From assembly GCA_964612485.1 (NCBI GenBank), contig CAZTFF010000002.1, positions 1 through 64,000 of the forward strand: a stretch of 64,000 bases of DNA, read 5' to 3'. The position numbers and the translations under genes are program-made. The notes beneath the pieces are model-generated. The model saw only the letters and a program-made list of their open reading frames with translations, did not search any database and was not told the origin of the DNA. Positions 45,101 through 51,300 of this stretch are shown here, in pieces. This DNA is from JAFGNV01 sp964612485. GTDB lineage: Bacteria > Chloroflexota > Anaerolineae > 4572-78 > J111. Each line of letters opens with the position of its first letter. Within the stretch, counting starts at the first letter, position 1.

Positions 45101-45467
45101 ATCCACCTCGCAAAATCAGGTCTTTGTCTAATATATGTAAGCCGGTATAATGGCCTGTTGCTACCAAAATTTCATCACCAGGCGTTGCGTTAGTAACAGC
45201 TTGTTGGATCGTTTGGCAAGGAGTTGTAACCGAACAATTGGCGCTATCAACTCCGTCTGTAGCAACATAATGAAATTGGCCATCCGCCCATATAATTAGA
45301 GGTGAGCCTAACAACCAAGCAAAACAAATCAAAAATGTGGTTGCAGCCAAAATTAAAACCGGCACCAATCGCCATAAACGAAAAAATGGCGATATATGCC
45401 GGTTTTGTAGGAGATTTGAAGACTGAATATCATCAGACATAAGGCTTGTTACCGGATATGATTCCAT
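27192..45467 (-). CDS. 6091-residue giant beta-helix/Ig-like surface protein
   Basis: One uninterrupted 18.3-kb frame. An N-terminal anchor (about residues 33-60) is followed by about eight right-handed beta-helix blocks (to about 3730). Most open with a Cys-containing 'C-x-TIQxAVxxAxPGD' type start, carry many 'NTATSGGGVYN'-like rungs and close 'DIGADE', the choice-of-anchor Q layout. CARDB/'TNTG'-type inserts separate some of them. DUF11 repeats (about 3830-4150), two PKD-like 'DYGDGTPVVTG' repeats (about 4195-4340) and about 15 Ig/FN3-like repeats ('DGVYTWTVEAxDxxG', about 4360-5950) follow. 'VYLPIVLKNY' (near 5955) precedes a final CARDB domain. A glycan-binding or adhesive role is likely; no catalytic motif is evident. 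A pilin gene lies 147 bases upstream. Confidence 0.85.
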   Translation of the reverse strand: MESYPVTSLMSDDIQSSNLLQNRHISPFFRLWRLVPVLILAATTFLICFAWLLGSPLIIWADGQFHYVATDGVDSANCSVTTPCQTIQQAVTNATPGDEILVATGHYTGLHILDKDLILRGGFTTTNWFESPDPVRNRTVIDAETLGRVLHIYNAVDTPIVTIDGFDIIGGSSDIGAGVYNQLGELTLKHCRIYDNEADGPVSGGGGIASNGTLLMENCQVFSNTSLDVGSGGGISVIAGEAVLKASQIFENSALELGGGIYVFDGNVLIENNIIHNNISSNTGADPAYGGGLFFNDGTLAFENNTVYSNTAKTGGGGLALDIDGTVAITNSLIISNTAPTGGGIYNFGALNLSFTDFYGNLVSHYDEGSGPVDPTTIGSDNRIANPSLDSDLHLSPGSPAIDSITNTTVATDIDGQGRPFGSHSDRGADEYVATTGTCFARVQGGQVYTDVQSAVDAASSGETVQVAGYCTGTVSLDQALTLQGGYTVTDWIDPQYKTTLDGNAAGRVISVTGSGIVTVENFHITGGQANDGAGVYLNTSGEATLRNNVIYRNEATRYGGGVFNYGGGDATLQHNTIYSNTAATAGSGVYARYIGGDTGVVTLRNNLLVNHSGTAVDSSDAQGINSDYNDFYGNTANFGTNPSAGAHDLFKNPGLIDPDNGNFHLDYLTSEVVDRADPSSPVNIDFENDSRPLGLRSDIGADESVYFAAVDLSESISSPYVITDSSLIEGQRITFSHTITNIGQSPSLTDSFLISVVNSLGWDWQLVGIASPVVLSADLPVTFDVVVTAPASLPSNLYNQIAITATSETNEAMFDSVADVIATPGMTLSPSYTFNENPGTVFTYTHTLMNTGPVTDTFELAYNESPFNWTQLLTPTVITVGPGQSVPIYAAVMITDTAAAGSETVMTITAYSPGFDISAWVTDTTIANPIVSDRYVRTDGQDANNNCSVPTVPCATIGYALGQSIPGDDVKVAQGTYIGSGLVVNNLVNLLGGYNSSFGDPGDDVDPALTIINIQNNGQGLRVNGLSTVKGFTLRNGDTAFGGAGIAVQGSASPTLTRLIILDSATTGNGGGIYLTGGQPVLQDIVISNTVAGDRGGGIYINGGQPTIQNVTIDGVQAVNGGGIYNNNGTVIAQQLAISNSIATGRGGGVYNNLGAMTISQTTVYSNNAGSGGGGLYNAGGNLTLWNNFIYSNTTASGGGGVYNAANLNMVNDTLFANHASTYGGGVYHYNGSNLAITNTILVSNTAATGGGIYQSGGTGGGTATLDYNDIWGNTATGQYDNSNIGSGPNSISENPLFLDAATGNLHLANGSPAIDVADPDTFLRRDFENDVRPSDQGFDIGADERSGCLVRIVDQNRVYDPSPVGYDSGPFGVLQVAVEEAPDDHVIQVQGICKGVQSRMVSGQLISQTAILTDPDKSLTLEGGYGGGLDFIHDPAQYESFIDPEGAGRGMVISSTDPIWILDLTIINGQAQGLNETGGALYVNDAQVTMGSTVISNSQASYGGGVYANNSTLVVTSSATLNPGEFVNNAATDGGGLYVVSGTTTIYNGSFEQNQVSQYGGGIYNDNSTIAVERTQLISGTALQGGAVYNAAGFFSAQVITAAHNQAVGAFPRGGAFYNQDGRLSVTEGLIFENRSANQGGGFHNAGGSVTIARSTVLSNTAPNNGGAIFNTTPLTMVNTIVAYNSSENGDGGGVYNESSGMVLRHNTIYGNNAMGQGGGVYHEANGGAINSTLVVDNSATSGQGVFRTGLSSLDFRYNGVFDNLTNFTFDGTNITQDPLFLSTDPTSEEFLRLQGGSPAEDAGDDFYLPAISDDIDGDPRPSNQGVDIGADEISNCFLRNESTGIVYGNVQIAVGQSQPDDLLQVAGTCQGVNPAIDPGTGQTVTQTVFLTKSLRFRGGYNPDDWDEDPDPGVYTTTFDALDRGRVVYITGTAVVSMSGLHIRQGNYDNGGGVFVGSGVLTMSGNLIYSNTATSGGGLLNMATLYLMDNEIYGNDAIDGGGVYNAAGQSVLDDNDLRLNVATNNGGAFVHDGGTSLLQNNIIRDNQAGDDGGGVYNQASGLTTRHNTFYRNTATRGGGFFTPSAGPILVNNIFLDDTAADGDAIYGPAGFNPRYNNTYSPPATVNDLYGGGVSPGTGSLVNRNPDLVNPASGNFHMNDTSPVLDAGDPDMDPIFDFEGHLRPGDQGFDMGADERQSCYAQVTSVGAPESRTSGPIYGNLQWAINHSNPGDEIRVSHGICRGVHPYDDGGTTISQTIHITHDLVLRGGWDRVFETVDTAPTSPPDPTATTLDARNYDGGSSLGRVVFVTNGASVEMQSFIVLYGDATGLGGGPGGGDAGGGLYFDYGTSGETQMVDLYHHQADYGGAFFNAADNLVMRNTWAEDNQAVEDGGGLYHATGAMTVTVNAANAGTRIINSIAGNRGGAIYNAGGELWLVDNDDGDKWLSPTSIGGAGFGDNLAVQGGAVYNNAQLYLTNNDLAYNIAEQGGAIYNNTGGRVEILAGNEILGNSATAGAASGGGALYNSGVALLDHGSRLSFNHADQDGGAIFNNGDLTLQNTLIYTNTADSDGGGLFEDSSTNSTIIHNTFYNNTGAGTGGAIQVETGSNHNIQNNIFEANDAGSGGAIYVDGSAGATVNYNIYWQNSNFGVSGDGNSLIDEDPLLLNPSPNATEDYEPWDFHLSSDPSSPAIDAGDDLGLLYDFEDDPRPVNVAPDMGADEYDSCLAKLESNDTIYGRINDALDEAINGDRIDVAEGVCTENVQIDKDIIIEGSWNKDFSGKVTFDGNRYIATTVYGLYQTSSVINISTLVNSADLSWLRVTHGDTSVDGGGLSSAADTLQLSDMEFVSNSTSGNGGAIALSEGVVDISDVYMYQNEAGGCGGGLYVSGDTILDQSGMGAYENTAANGGGECFVGNASVTIRNLAAEGNQATTGDGGGIRAANNGLLQLTNLLLYTNTAAAGSGGGLYRNGNTDSLLAHNTIRENYAANSGGGVYNQDSSMTISASIVTSNTASSGNGIQAPSQVDVNHTLRWANGYAGSVSASGEINKPPRFLTTLFGPTNELHYTSPAINAVPDSVSTVGVDKTPENRPHMCRRDMGWDEYDLDRGLEWTLRQPDDASLAPTESVTYTFDLYNRSRHWMHRSTWSEGYGTGYTETITLTLEATRLAWPHEIVDITGGAVNRNRINDELATFDLGPGYTATIRVRVTVPANTLATIPGDNSTLDRAYLHYDALPWGCSTGLMSGNSSQAETRVELDRSFIIEPDNISTVPVRPGDTITYSHILTNTGNLTDTYNIQPGNSWYAGGQLAVAPTQIVDVGPGMAANIVLTVTIDEKAAGGLVDRSSVIGTSDNDPSIFTSAYNETPIAFITGTRYVALGGADIVLFEEEDIIGYNIPDNNCTVVNPDEQYPCRTIQHALNQAAPGDVIKIAQGVYTNVVTVTHQSQNLVQTAFISKPVSLYGGFVSSVDGWQANPPDHTAHPTIIDSQGLGRGVYITSTGTITLDRLVIRNGNAGGLQGGPANDDAGGLIYNEGADVVLHATRLYSGSAQVGGGLYHDHGSLLLQNSMLHDNDADTGGAVWIGDGPAVLQNNTFYRNQAANTGGAVYDDAGDLTINNTIFATHTVDAVSVAAGVNAALDYNLYEGNTDDYDYVEDGSSTLPPGSNNVFAPPQFEDDALPDLHLSLDSPAIDNGSNILNIDYDNDSRPQPDGGLHDIGADERVPLPGIDFRPNVITNTVADREIVIVHTLQNTGELSDTFALTYTITPDWPVEFDQPFPYVVSLDVNEIHTVTVTYTVPADPGAAMGTAVITASSGVTSAYVTDRIFINSPEWAISKTVDPADSVQPGGYLTYTITVNNIGEIDTIGTYTVSDRLPEHTHFVSAGDSPVLTSPVVQWITNTSVATNASATFTYVVTVSRPLTDAIDITNQVYTVTGGSAPNEAVGNPVSVAVDAPAILTTAKTAGDDPVQAGQYLTYTIAITNDAAALGPALDVAISDTLPVDVSPVGMGFISPATGAYTQAGNTLEWLLDSVWPGETAYLTATVQVDTPLAAGTVLTNTYEITTANLPARVRGDLTTTVTSTNIITLRKTVQPESVTTGEIVTYTVVVTNSGNGIAQVALTDELYAGFDPASVVTDVVVPGNNGSVTVHFTATTPITAGLYDNPFITATYDLSQTVVTNTAPVLVEGTITGLNLTNDSPTSVPQATTLTANLTAGSNVTYTLDYGDGTPVVTGPITAGIPVTDTHAYAAGVYIAIITATNTADTQVATTTVIVDEDIAGLDLTSDSPTALGQPTTLTATLTAGSNVTYTLNYGDGTPVVTGNFSDPLALLHTYGSAGTFTAIITVANNTSSDVATTTVEILTPPAAPVLIAPPNGTLTRTASLTMEWSTVPQAVTYTLHLSGSTFNVPPLGSIGATVVSPTVLADGVYTWTAEAINSIGYSSGVTDTWAFTVDTTAPSIPVPQYPLAAATVTTNTVPFTWTMSNDNLSGVVSYTLMITGPSQTYIHTVGSITATNRLLTPDGVYTWTIQAIDAAGNESAYSVPITFTVDATEPAPPVLIAPANGLITRSQAITLEWSTVTQALTYTLHLSGSTFDVPPLGNVGATVISPTVLGEGVYTWAVEALDDVGRSSGLTDTWVFTIDLTAPPRPTLIAPPDTAITTTNPITFSWSDVGGDVDHYNLQLSYGISTTIYGPFTNNSTLLGLPYGDGVYTWMVEAVDAVGNASGYTDTWTLQLFGAPPLRPQLISPISGTILTTDTVTFDWSDTGAVTYTLSISDSLYPVTDTTHIVPGLADGVYTWTVAALGEIGQTNGFTDTWLFTVDTTPPSVPATDSPDPGDIISTTTTTFWWFRALDNLTGVLSYTVVVTGPSAGVYSDTVGTILADLTLGGEGVYTWMVQAIDGAGNPSDFSPPITFTLDLTPPLTPTLIAPPDGTLTRTNTVDLVWSRINDAANYQVYLNSDPALVPDPGTGSNVVSSTVLADGVYTWTVEALDSFSRSSGITATWAFTVDTTAPSVPGAVSPGLGDTLASNMVPFTWTESSDALSGVVSYTVVVTGPGASVYSGTVGSITSTLLTLGADGVYTWGVRAIDAAGNVSALSPGVPFTVDATAPEAPVLIAPPDGTITNTTAITLEWLRVEQTVSYTVQLNGSAYEVPQAGSASIISPTVLAEGVYTWTVEAFDSFGRGSGLAASWVFTIDTTLPPAPALISPPNETVTSTSTINFIWSDAGLDADHYNLQITYGVTPTIYGPITGTSESIMLNDGDGVYTWTVEAVDAAGNHSGYTDTWTLELQGTPPPIPVLISPISGTLFATDTVAFEWTDTGAVTYTLIVSDTVYPTADTTYTVPGLADGVYTWTVAAYNGLGLTNGPAATWAFTVDTTAPSVPGAVSPGLGDTLASNMVPFTWTESSDALSGVVSYTVVVTGPGASVYSGTVGSITSTLLTLGADGVYTWGVRAIDAAGNVSALSPGVPFTVDATAPEAPVLIAPPDGTITNTTAITLEWLRVEQTVSYTVQLNGSAYEVPQAGSASIISPTVLAEGVYTWTVEAFDSFGRGSGLAASWVFTIDTTLPPAPALISPPDGTITHTDHLTFTWTTVSEADHYNVELSYGLSSFITRFDDNSAWLGLIQGDGVYSWTVESVDAAGNSSGYTDTWTVILDTTPPTSPTLIAPVGGVVLTDSNVAFSWNPSTDNLPGVISYTLIVTDSAGSQVTMVTTTTTGVDLSITPDGVYTWMVQAIDQAGNVSLPGGPETFSVDATAPDRPVLLNPPDQTYTNSSNVTFEWTAETDAVTYTLDVDGAFYPVNSTTHLVPLAQGVHTWTVQAIDMFDRPSGYTDTWQLTVDWTAPNSPTLQTPTNGQVISDTAQPTFDWSDSSDQPGGLSEPVTYTFVITYPDGSVYQHNTGTVSDYTPGSGLRSGVYTWTVIAYDQAGNSSASTQAYTVTIESNVGDVYLPIVLKNYTPPPPRPDLIISNMTVTGDGTLMVTVQNQSTVPVSFGNNFHVNVYRTSNLNSPLVSWGVQGGWMGAGQSRTFTYALPSGSYDLRAWADPWEVVDESDEDNNTLNQSFSVTGAGGDPVLTPLELSEPLPTPTLTP
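28741..29362 (-). repeat. Copy 1 of an exact 622-bp internal duplication
   Basis: This segment of the giant gene recurs at 29845-30466, offset by 1104 bases (368 codons, frame kept). The encoded pair of Ig-like repeats ('PSVPGAVSPGLGDTLASNM' and 'PEAPVLIAPPDGTITNTTAI') is the same in both copies. Other repeats in the array are clearly diverged, so this copy is recent. Confidence 0.85.
29845..30466 (-). repeat. Copy 2 of the 622-bp internal duplication
   Basis: Matches 28741-29362 over its whole length as far as I could compare by eye. The flanks diverge sharply at both ends (ATCGGGCGGC against ATTGGGCGGG on one side; GGCGGGGCC against GGTGATGCC on the other), which sets the limits. Confidence 0.85.
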
Positions 45468-45614
45468 AATTTTTTCTCTTCCCTCAATGGCTTAATATCC
45501 GAACCAGATTTCAACTGTTAAGGTGAGCCGATCAGTCGCCACCACTATCAATTGTAATACTCCGGCAAGGAATATTGCCCCAGATAGGTTTTGATCACTT
45601 ACTTACCGTCGTTC

Positions 45615-46004
45615 CTAAAAAGAGCCGGATACACTACTACCATCGTCGGCAGTTACAGTATAGGTTCCGGAAGAACCACTAAAGGTAAAAGCGGGACAAC
45701 TAGACGGAGTACAACTTGCAGATTGTGATGTTCCGTTGACAGTTACCGTCACCTCTGCTGCTTCTGAAACCGTAACCGTAACTGTTACGTCACTACTCAT
45801 TCCGCCCGATGTAGTAACCGAAACAGTCGAAATCACCCCACACGTACCCGGCTGCAACACATTAGCCACCCGGCAAAACACCTGATTGATCTGGGGACCC
45901 AACAACATCAAAACCGCAATCACTACAACAGCCACCAAAACCAGGATCAGGGCGTACTCAACCAAACCCTGACCTTCTTCACGAGAAAAAAATTTATTGA
46001 ACAT
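45615..46004 (-). CDS. Flp-type pilin with Ig-like tail
   Basis: A 129-residue type IVb (Flp) pilin-like protein. The prepilin peptidase site and hydrophobic helix are clear: 'REEGQGLVEYALILVLVAVV' with cleavage expected after the Gly before Gln-Gly-Leu-Val-Glu-Tyr, and the conserved Glu/Tyr pair. Unlike short Flp pilins it continues for 80 residues with Cys at about 44, 55, 103 and 108 and a beta-rich tail rich in Val, Thr and Ser ('SSDVTVTVTVSEAAEVTVTV'). It lies 147 bases upstream of the giant gene on the same strand. No tad assembly genes are in the window. It may be a pseudopilin or minor pilin. Confidence 0.8.
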   Translation of the reverse strand: MFNKFFSREEGQGLVEYALILVLVAVVVIAVLMLLGPQINQVFCRVANVLQPGTCGVISTVSVTTSGGMSSDVTVTVTVSEAAEVTVTVNGTSQSASCTPSSCPAFTFSGSSGTYTVTADDGSSVSGSF

Positions 46005-46433
46005 GATTTCTAGATGGGGACATCTGCCAATGAAGCTACCGGCAGTTGCCCTCCCTCCTTTCTAAAGGGGACTAAATAATTGATAGAATAAGTCTGCGTA
46101 CAAAAACTACCCTATTATACCATACTTAGGTTTGAATCCGGTTTGAATCATTAAAATAATATTAAAAAAAGCTTAAAAATACCCTGGTACATCTGTCCTA
46201 TTGAGGGCCTAAAAATACGTAAAATCAAAGTTCTACCCGCATCCACCTCCATTTTAACCGAACTCGACGATTATGTCACGTAACAAATGTCACATTTGGT
46301 CGGTTAAAGGTAGCCTATATCCATCTGCCCACCCCAAAGGCTCGCTATGATTGTGAGTGAGGCTATAAATATGCTATACTCTGTATAATGCCGGATACTT
46401 CATCCGCACCTTAAATAAGGAGGCTCATCTACC
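46005..46433. promoter_or_regulatory. Divergent intergenic region with promoter for the patatin gene
   Basis: A non-coding 429-base stretch between a leftward pilin gene and a rightward patatin gene. On the plus strand, TTGTGA (46351-46356) and TATACT (46375-46380) are 18 bases apart, about 55 bases ahead of the patatin ATG. On the minus strand, a TATAAT near 46111-46118 with two tandem TTTGAATC copies just upstream may drive the pilin. Nothing else recognisable is seen. Confidence 0.4.
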
Positions 46434-47591
46434 ATGCAACCACGCACGCGAGACGAACATTTATTTGGCCCCGGCCCCAAACGTATTCTGGCGCTGGACG
46501 GCGGCGGTATTCGAGGCGCGCTGACGTTGGGCTACCTCAAACGCATTGAAATTATGCTGCGCGAGCGGGCCGGCAGCGATCCACAATTTCGCTTATGCGA
46601 TTATTTTGATCTGATCGGCGGAACCTCAACCGGTTCAATTATTGCTACCGGCCTGGCCTTGGGTTTTTCGGTGGAAGAATTGCAGCAGCTTTATATCAAC
46701 CTCTCCAACGAGGTTTTCAAAAAACCCCTGCTGCGCTTGGGGCTTTTCTCGTCAAAATTCCCCACAGAACCGCTGATGCAGGCCCTGCAAGAATATTTTG
46801 GCGACCATACCCTGGGCAGCGACCAGCTCCGTACCGGCCTGATGATCATGACCAAACGGCTGGATACCGGCAGCCCCTGGGTCTTACACAATAATCCCCG
46901 GGGAAAATATTTCGAGGCCCGGAGCGGCGATAGTGTTCCTAATAAAGACTATTTGCTGCGCGAAGTTGTGCGGGCCAGCACCGCCGCGCCCCACTATTTT
47001 GAGCCGGAAGCCATTAACGTGGCCCAGGATGTTGAAGGCGCGTTTGTTGACGGTGGTGTCAGCCCCTACAATAACCCCGCCCTGCAACTGCTAATGCTGG
47101 CCACGCTGGACGGCTTTGGCCTGAAATGGCCCCTGGGCGCGGATCACCTGCTGCTGGTTTCGGTAGGAACCGGCTACCGGGAAACCCGGATGGACCCGGC
47201 TGAAGTGATGGACATGCCGGCCATCGAGCTGGCCGCCCAATCGGTTATTTCGATCATGGGGGATTGCGATTGGCTGGGCCAAACCGTGCTGCAATGGCTG
47301 TCGAACAGCGCCACATCCTGGAAAATTGACAGCGAGGTAGGAAATTTGCAGCAGGATGTGCTGGGCAGCGGCCCCGCTCTTCTCACCTACCTGCGCTACA
47401 CCCTGGCCTACGATGCGGAGTGGTTGAAAGATAACCTGGATATTGTGATGACATCAACAGAAGCCGCCAGCCTGTATGCCATGGATAATCCCAATAACGT
47501 GCAAAAACTATCCGATCTGGGAACCGCAGCCGCCGCCAAACAAATCAACAGCAATCACTTCCCCCCAGGGTTTGATCTGGCCGCCGCGTAG
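46434..47591 (+). CDS. Patatin-like phospholipase
   Basis: A 385-residue lipid acyl hydrolase. The glycine-rich oxyanion loop is 'ALDGGGIRGALTLGYL' (about 21-36), the nucleophile Ser65 lies in 'GGTSTGS' (G-x-S-x-G) and the dyad Asp206 in 'FVDGGVSPYNNPAL'. No signal peptide is present, so it acts inside the cell or at the inner membrane face. The N-terminus 'QPRTRDEHLFGPGPKRILAL' is typical of a widespread bacterial patatin subfamily. The gene at 47633 follows 41 bases later with its own strong ribosome-binding site, so the two form a small operon. No cyclase or other defence partner is nearby, so a CBASS role is not supported. Confidence 0.9.
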   Translation: MQPRTRDEHLFGPGPKRILALDGGGIRGALTLGYLKRIEIMLRERAGSDPQFRLCDYFDLIGGTSTGSIIATGLALGFSVEELQQLYINLSNEVFKKPLLRLGLFSSKFPTEPLMQALQEYFGDHTLGSDQLRTGLMIMTKRLDTGSPWVLHNNPRGKYFEARSGDSVPNKDYLLREVVRASTAAPHYFEPEAINVAQDVEGAFVDGGVSPYNNPALQLLMLATLDGFGLKWPLGADHLLLVSVGTGYRETRMDPAEVMDMPAIELAAQSVISIMGDCDWLGQTVLQWLSNSATSWKIDSEVGNLQQDVLGSGPALLTYLRYTLAYDAEWLKDNLDIVMTSTEAASLYAMDNPNNVQKLSDLGTAAAAKQINSNHFPPGFDLAAA

Positions 47592-47632
47592 CATAACACG
47601 GTAAAACACAAGCGGCGCGAAAGGAGGCGACA

Positions 47633-48082
47633 ATGCCTGCCAACACCGGCACCGATTTTGATTTTTACGCCTGGATCAAGGCCATTGGGGCCATGGCCGG
47701 GTTCGCCCTGCAAAAACTCAGCGATAACCTGGCCGTGATCACCTGCCGGCTCAACGGCGGGCGCTCGCAAACCGTCTGGATCAGCGCCATGGGCCAGGAT
47801 CGTTATCACAATACCATCATCCGCATCAGCTCCCCGGCGATGAAGATGGGGTCCGCCGGCCGTCTCCTCTCCCAAAAACAGGCCAACGACCTGCTCCGGC
47901 ATAACGCCACCCTGTGCCACGGCGCGTGGGCTATCGAGACCCTGGAGGGCGATGATTACCTGGTGATCTTCGATACCCACATCGCCGGAACCATGGATAC
48001 CGTCGAGTTCGCCACCTCGGTCAAAGACACCGCCGCCCTGGCCGACACCATGGAAAAGAAGCTGGGCAAGGATCAGTTTTAG
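47633..48082 (+). CDS. Conserved hypothetical partner of the patatin gene
   Basis: A 149-residue soluble protein with no signal or membrane segment. I recognise no family with confidence. The pattern of short beta-strands and helices ('LAVITCRLNGGRSQTVWISA', then 'DDYLVIFDTHIAGTMDTVEF') and the closing helix resemble a YbjN- or type III chaperone-like fold, which often binds partner proteins. The ribosome-binding site AAAGGAGG lies 6 bases ahead of the ATG. Pairing with the patatin gene suggests a regulator or chaperone of that enzyme, by position only. Confidence 0.6.
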   Translation: MPANTGTDFDFYAWIKAIGAMAGFALQKLSDNLAVITCRLNGGRSQTVWISAMGQDRYHNTIIRISSPAMKMGSAGRLLSQKQANDLLRHNATLCHGAWAIETLEGDDYLVIFDTHIAGTMDTVEFATSVKDTAALADTMEKKLGKDQF

Positions 48083-48398
48083 TATTTATCAGTGAGACTT
48101 TTGCACAACGGACAAAAAAATTAACGCAAAGGTTCAAAGGCACAATAAAGGAAAAAGCTTTGCGCCCCGGCATCTAAATATTTGGCTACCTGTAGTTAAA
48201 CCGGCGATCACCTGCATCTCCTGATTTTTTAATGATGCTTTGTCCTTGAATTTCACTCTCAGGCGGGCCAGAAGATCATAGATCCGAGTAAGTTCAAAAA
48301 AAACCTTCCCGGAAGTTGTGGCTTTGCCAATAACTTCCGGGAAGGTTTTTACTTGCTTGTGCTGGCGTGTTGGTTGAAGTATGCAGCGCGCCGAAGGT
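48083..48398. terminator. Intergenic region with a strong bidirectional terminator
   Basis: AAACCTTCCCGGAAGTT (48301-48317) pairs exactly with AACTTCCGGGAAGGTTT (48332-48348). Flanking A and T runs make it work in both directions, for the convergent patatin operon and 1535-residue gene. The rest (48083-48295) has an AT-rich CGCAAAGG stretch and no gene. Confidence 0.85.
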
Positions 48399-51300
48399 CT
48401 ACTTGAACAAGAGGGGCAGGTAGATCGGTTTGGTTTCCGCATCGTTCACGGCGTCAATGATGGCCTGCATCTCGGACAACATGGTTGGCGCCGGTGAGGC
48501 GGCGCCGATGGCGGTTTTGTAGGCCGCCTGGTTGAACAAGATGAGACTGTTCAGGCCCAGGTCGTTCAGATCGTCTATGCTGGGCACATTCCCCGCCGGA
48601 TCATTGGCCGCAGCCACAAGGGTGGCAATCTTTTTGGCCTCACTATCATTGTCGGTGGCGTCGGTGGGGTTGGTTCCGGCGGCGGATTCCGTTGCGTCGG
48701 ACACGCCGTCATTGTCGGAGTCGTCGTCCTGATAGTCGGGCGTGCCGTCGCTGTCGGTATCCACCGCATCGGAGGTGTCACCGTCGCCGTTCGGGTCAAA
48801 GCCTTCCTGACCGTTGGTGATCCCGTCGCCGTCGCTGTCATCGCCCGCGCCATTCACCGGATCGTTGGAGTCGGTGGGGTCGTCGCCGTTGGCGGCTTCG
48901 TCTTCATCCGATACGCCGTCATTGTCGGAGTCGTCGTCCCGGTAATTGGGGATGCCGTCGCCGTCGCTATCGGGCGGGGTGGCAGGGGTGCCGCCGTTAT
49001 CCGGGTCTACCGCATCGGGGGTTCCGTCACCATCCGTGTCGGTCTGGTCGTCGATCTGACCATCGTTGTTGCTATCCAGGCTGCCGTTGCCGCTCTCGTT
49101 GATGTCGTTGATGCCGTCGCCGTCGCTGTCGGTATCTTGCGCGTCGGGGGTGCCGTCGCCATCACTGTCGGCGCTGCCTTCATCGGCATCGGGGATGCCA
49201 TCGTTGTCACTATCCGTGTCTTCATTGTTGGGTATCCCGTCGCCGTCGGCATCGCCGGTGCCTTCATCAATGTCGGTAATGCCGTCACCGTCGGAGTCGG
49301 TTTGGCTGTTGACCGTATCAATCAGGGCTTGCAGCGCCGACAGGTCAGCCGGGTTGTTGTTGGCAATGGCTTCTTCGTAATCGGCCAGGCTGAGACCCAG
49401 CAGGTTGGTCAGGCCGGCGTCTTGCAGATCGTCCAGATCAAAGCCGCCGTCCGACGGATCGTCCGAGGCCGCCACAATACCCGCTATGGTAGGACAGCCG
49501 TTGCTATCCACCGCCAGCCCGCTGCTGGTGCCGGGGCAGGTATCGGCCACATTGTCCACGCCGTCGCCATCGTCATCGCCCGCACTCACGGTAATAGTGA
49601 CGGTGGCCGTATCAAAGCCGCCGTTGCCGTCGCTCACGGTGTAGGTGAAGACATCGCTGCCGGAGTAGTCGGCGTCCGGGGTGTAGAGCACGTTGGTGTC
49701 GTTATCGCTGGCCGTGCCGTGCGACGGATCACCGACCGCGTGGACGGTCAGAGTTTCGCCGGTATCGGGGGCATCGTCGTCGTTGGCCAGCACATCAATG
49801 GCGTTGTCACTGCTGTCTTCGGCCACCGTGTCGGTGTCATCCACCGCCGTGGGCGGGTCGTTCAGATTGCTAACGGTTACGGTGATGGTGGCCGTATCAA
49901 AGCCGCCGTTGCCGTCGCTGACAGTGTAGGTGAAGACATCATCGCCAAAGTAGTCGGCATCGGGGGCGTAGAGGATTGATGTTGACCCGTTTAGCGCGGT
50001 CCCGTGGGGCGGATCGCCTACCGCGGAGATAGTGAGCGTTTCACCGGTATCGGGGGCAAAACTGTCGTTGCTCAACACGGTGAGGGTATTGTTGGTGCTG
50101 TCCTCATCAACCGCGCCGGTGTCATCCTGCGCTGTGGGCGGGTCGTTGGCCACGCTGACGATCACGTTGACGGTGGCGGTATCAAAGCCGCCGTGGCCGT
50201 CGCTCACGGTGTAGGTGAAGCTATCACTGCCGGAGAAGTTGGCGTTGGGGGAGTAGAGCACGTTCGTGTTGTTGTCGGTGGCCGTGCCGTGAGACGGATC
50301 GCCCACCGCATAGACGGTCAGGCTATCGCCGTTGATGTCGTCATCATTGGCCAGCACGTCAATGGCGTTGCCGCTGCTGTCTTCGTCTACCGTGTCAGAG
50401 TCGTTATTGGCAACCGGCTCAACCTGTTGCACGGTGATGGCGGCGCTGCTGTCGTTGTTGCCGGCATTGCTCTCGGTATCCGCCGTGGCGATGGTGGCGG
50501 TGTTGTTGATGCTGCCGGCTGCCAGCGGGTTGCTGAGCGTGCCGGTCAGGGTGATAACGCCGCCTTCGCCTGCCGACAGATCTTCCACATCCCAAACATA
50601 GCGCGTGCCATTGCGGGGCGTAATGCCCGCGCCGCTGCTGTCTACGCTGAGGTTGGTGACACTGAGCGGCACATCATCGGTGATGACCACGCTCGTGGCT
50701 ATGAGGTTGCCCGCGTTGGAGTAGGTGAGGGTGTAGGTGACGGTGTCGCCGGGCTGGGCCGTATCTGGGTCAACCGTTTTGTTGATGACCAGATCGGGCC
50801 TTAGCCCTGTACCGGCCACAACAAAGTTGTAAGGATTTTCATCACCGTCATTATTGGCAATGCTGACCGTATCGGTGAAACTGCCGCCGCTTTGCGGGTC
50901 GAAGGTGATGGTGAAGGTGGTGGTTTCACCCGTTTTTAACGTAGTAGAGGCCGGGGCGGTTAGGCCAAAGTGCGTGCCCGTAGCCAGGGTAGGGTTGCTC
51001 AGCAGCAAATCGCCCTGGCCGCTGTTGTTGATGGTGAAGGTATGGACAACCGGGATGTCACCGGGGGTAATACCGCCAAAATCGGTGTCATCGCCGGTGG
51101 CGGGACTGGTATCATCATCGCTGATGGGGGTGCCGTTGCCCAGCACGGTCATTTCCGGCACATACGCTTCAAATGCGCCAATGTCGCAGGCGCTGCCCTG
51201 CGGGCGGGTAACACCGCGCTGGTCCACGTTACCTACTGCTGAACACGTTGGGGCGTTACCGGCATCAATGGCCAGGGAGGTAGCTTTCAGAGCAAAACTC

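Noticed and set aside
27192..45467. Long plus-strand open frames across the giant gene, for example 28668-29762 and 29769-30848
   Set aside because: They are antisense shadows of the repeat-rich minus-strand gene; their Arg/Gly/His-rich products match no family and they repeat because the gene below repeats.
46434..48082. CBASS or other anti-phage system based on the patatin gene
   Set aside because: No nucleotide cyclase, ubiquitin-like or other defence gene is adjacent, and the second gene is not a known CBASS component.
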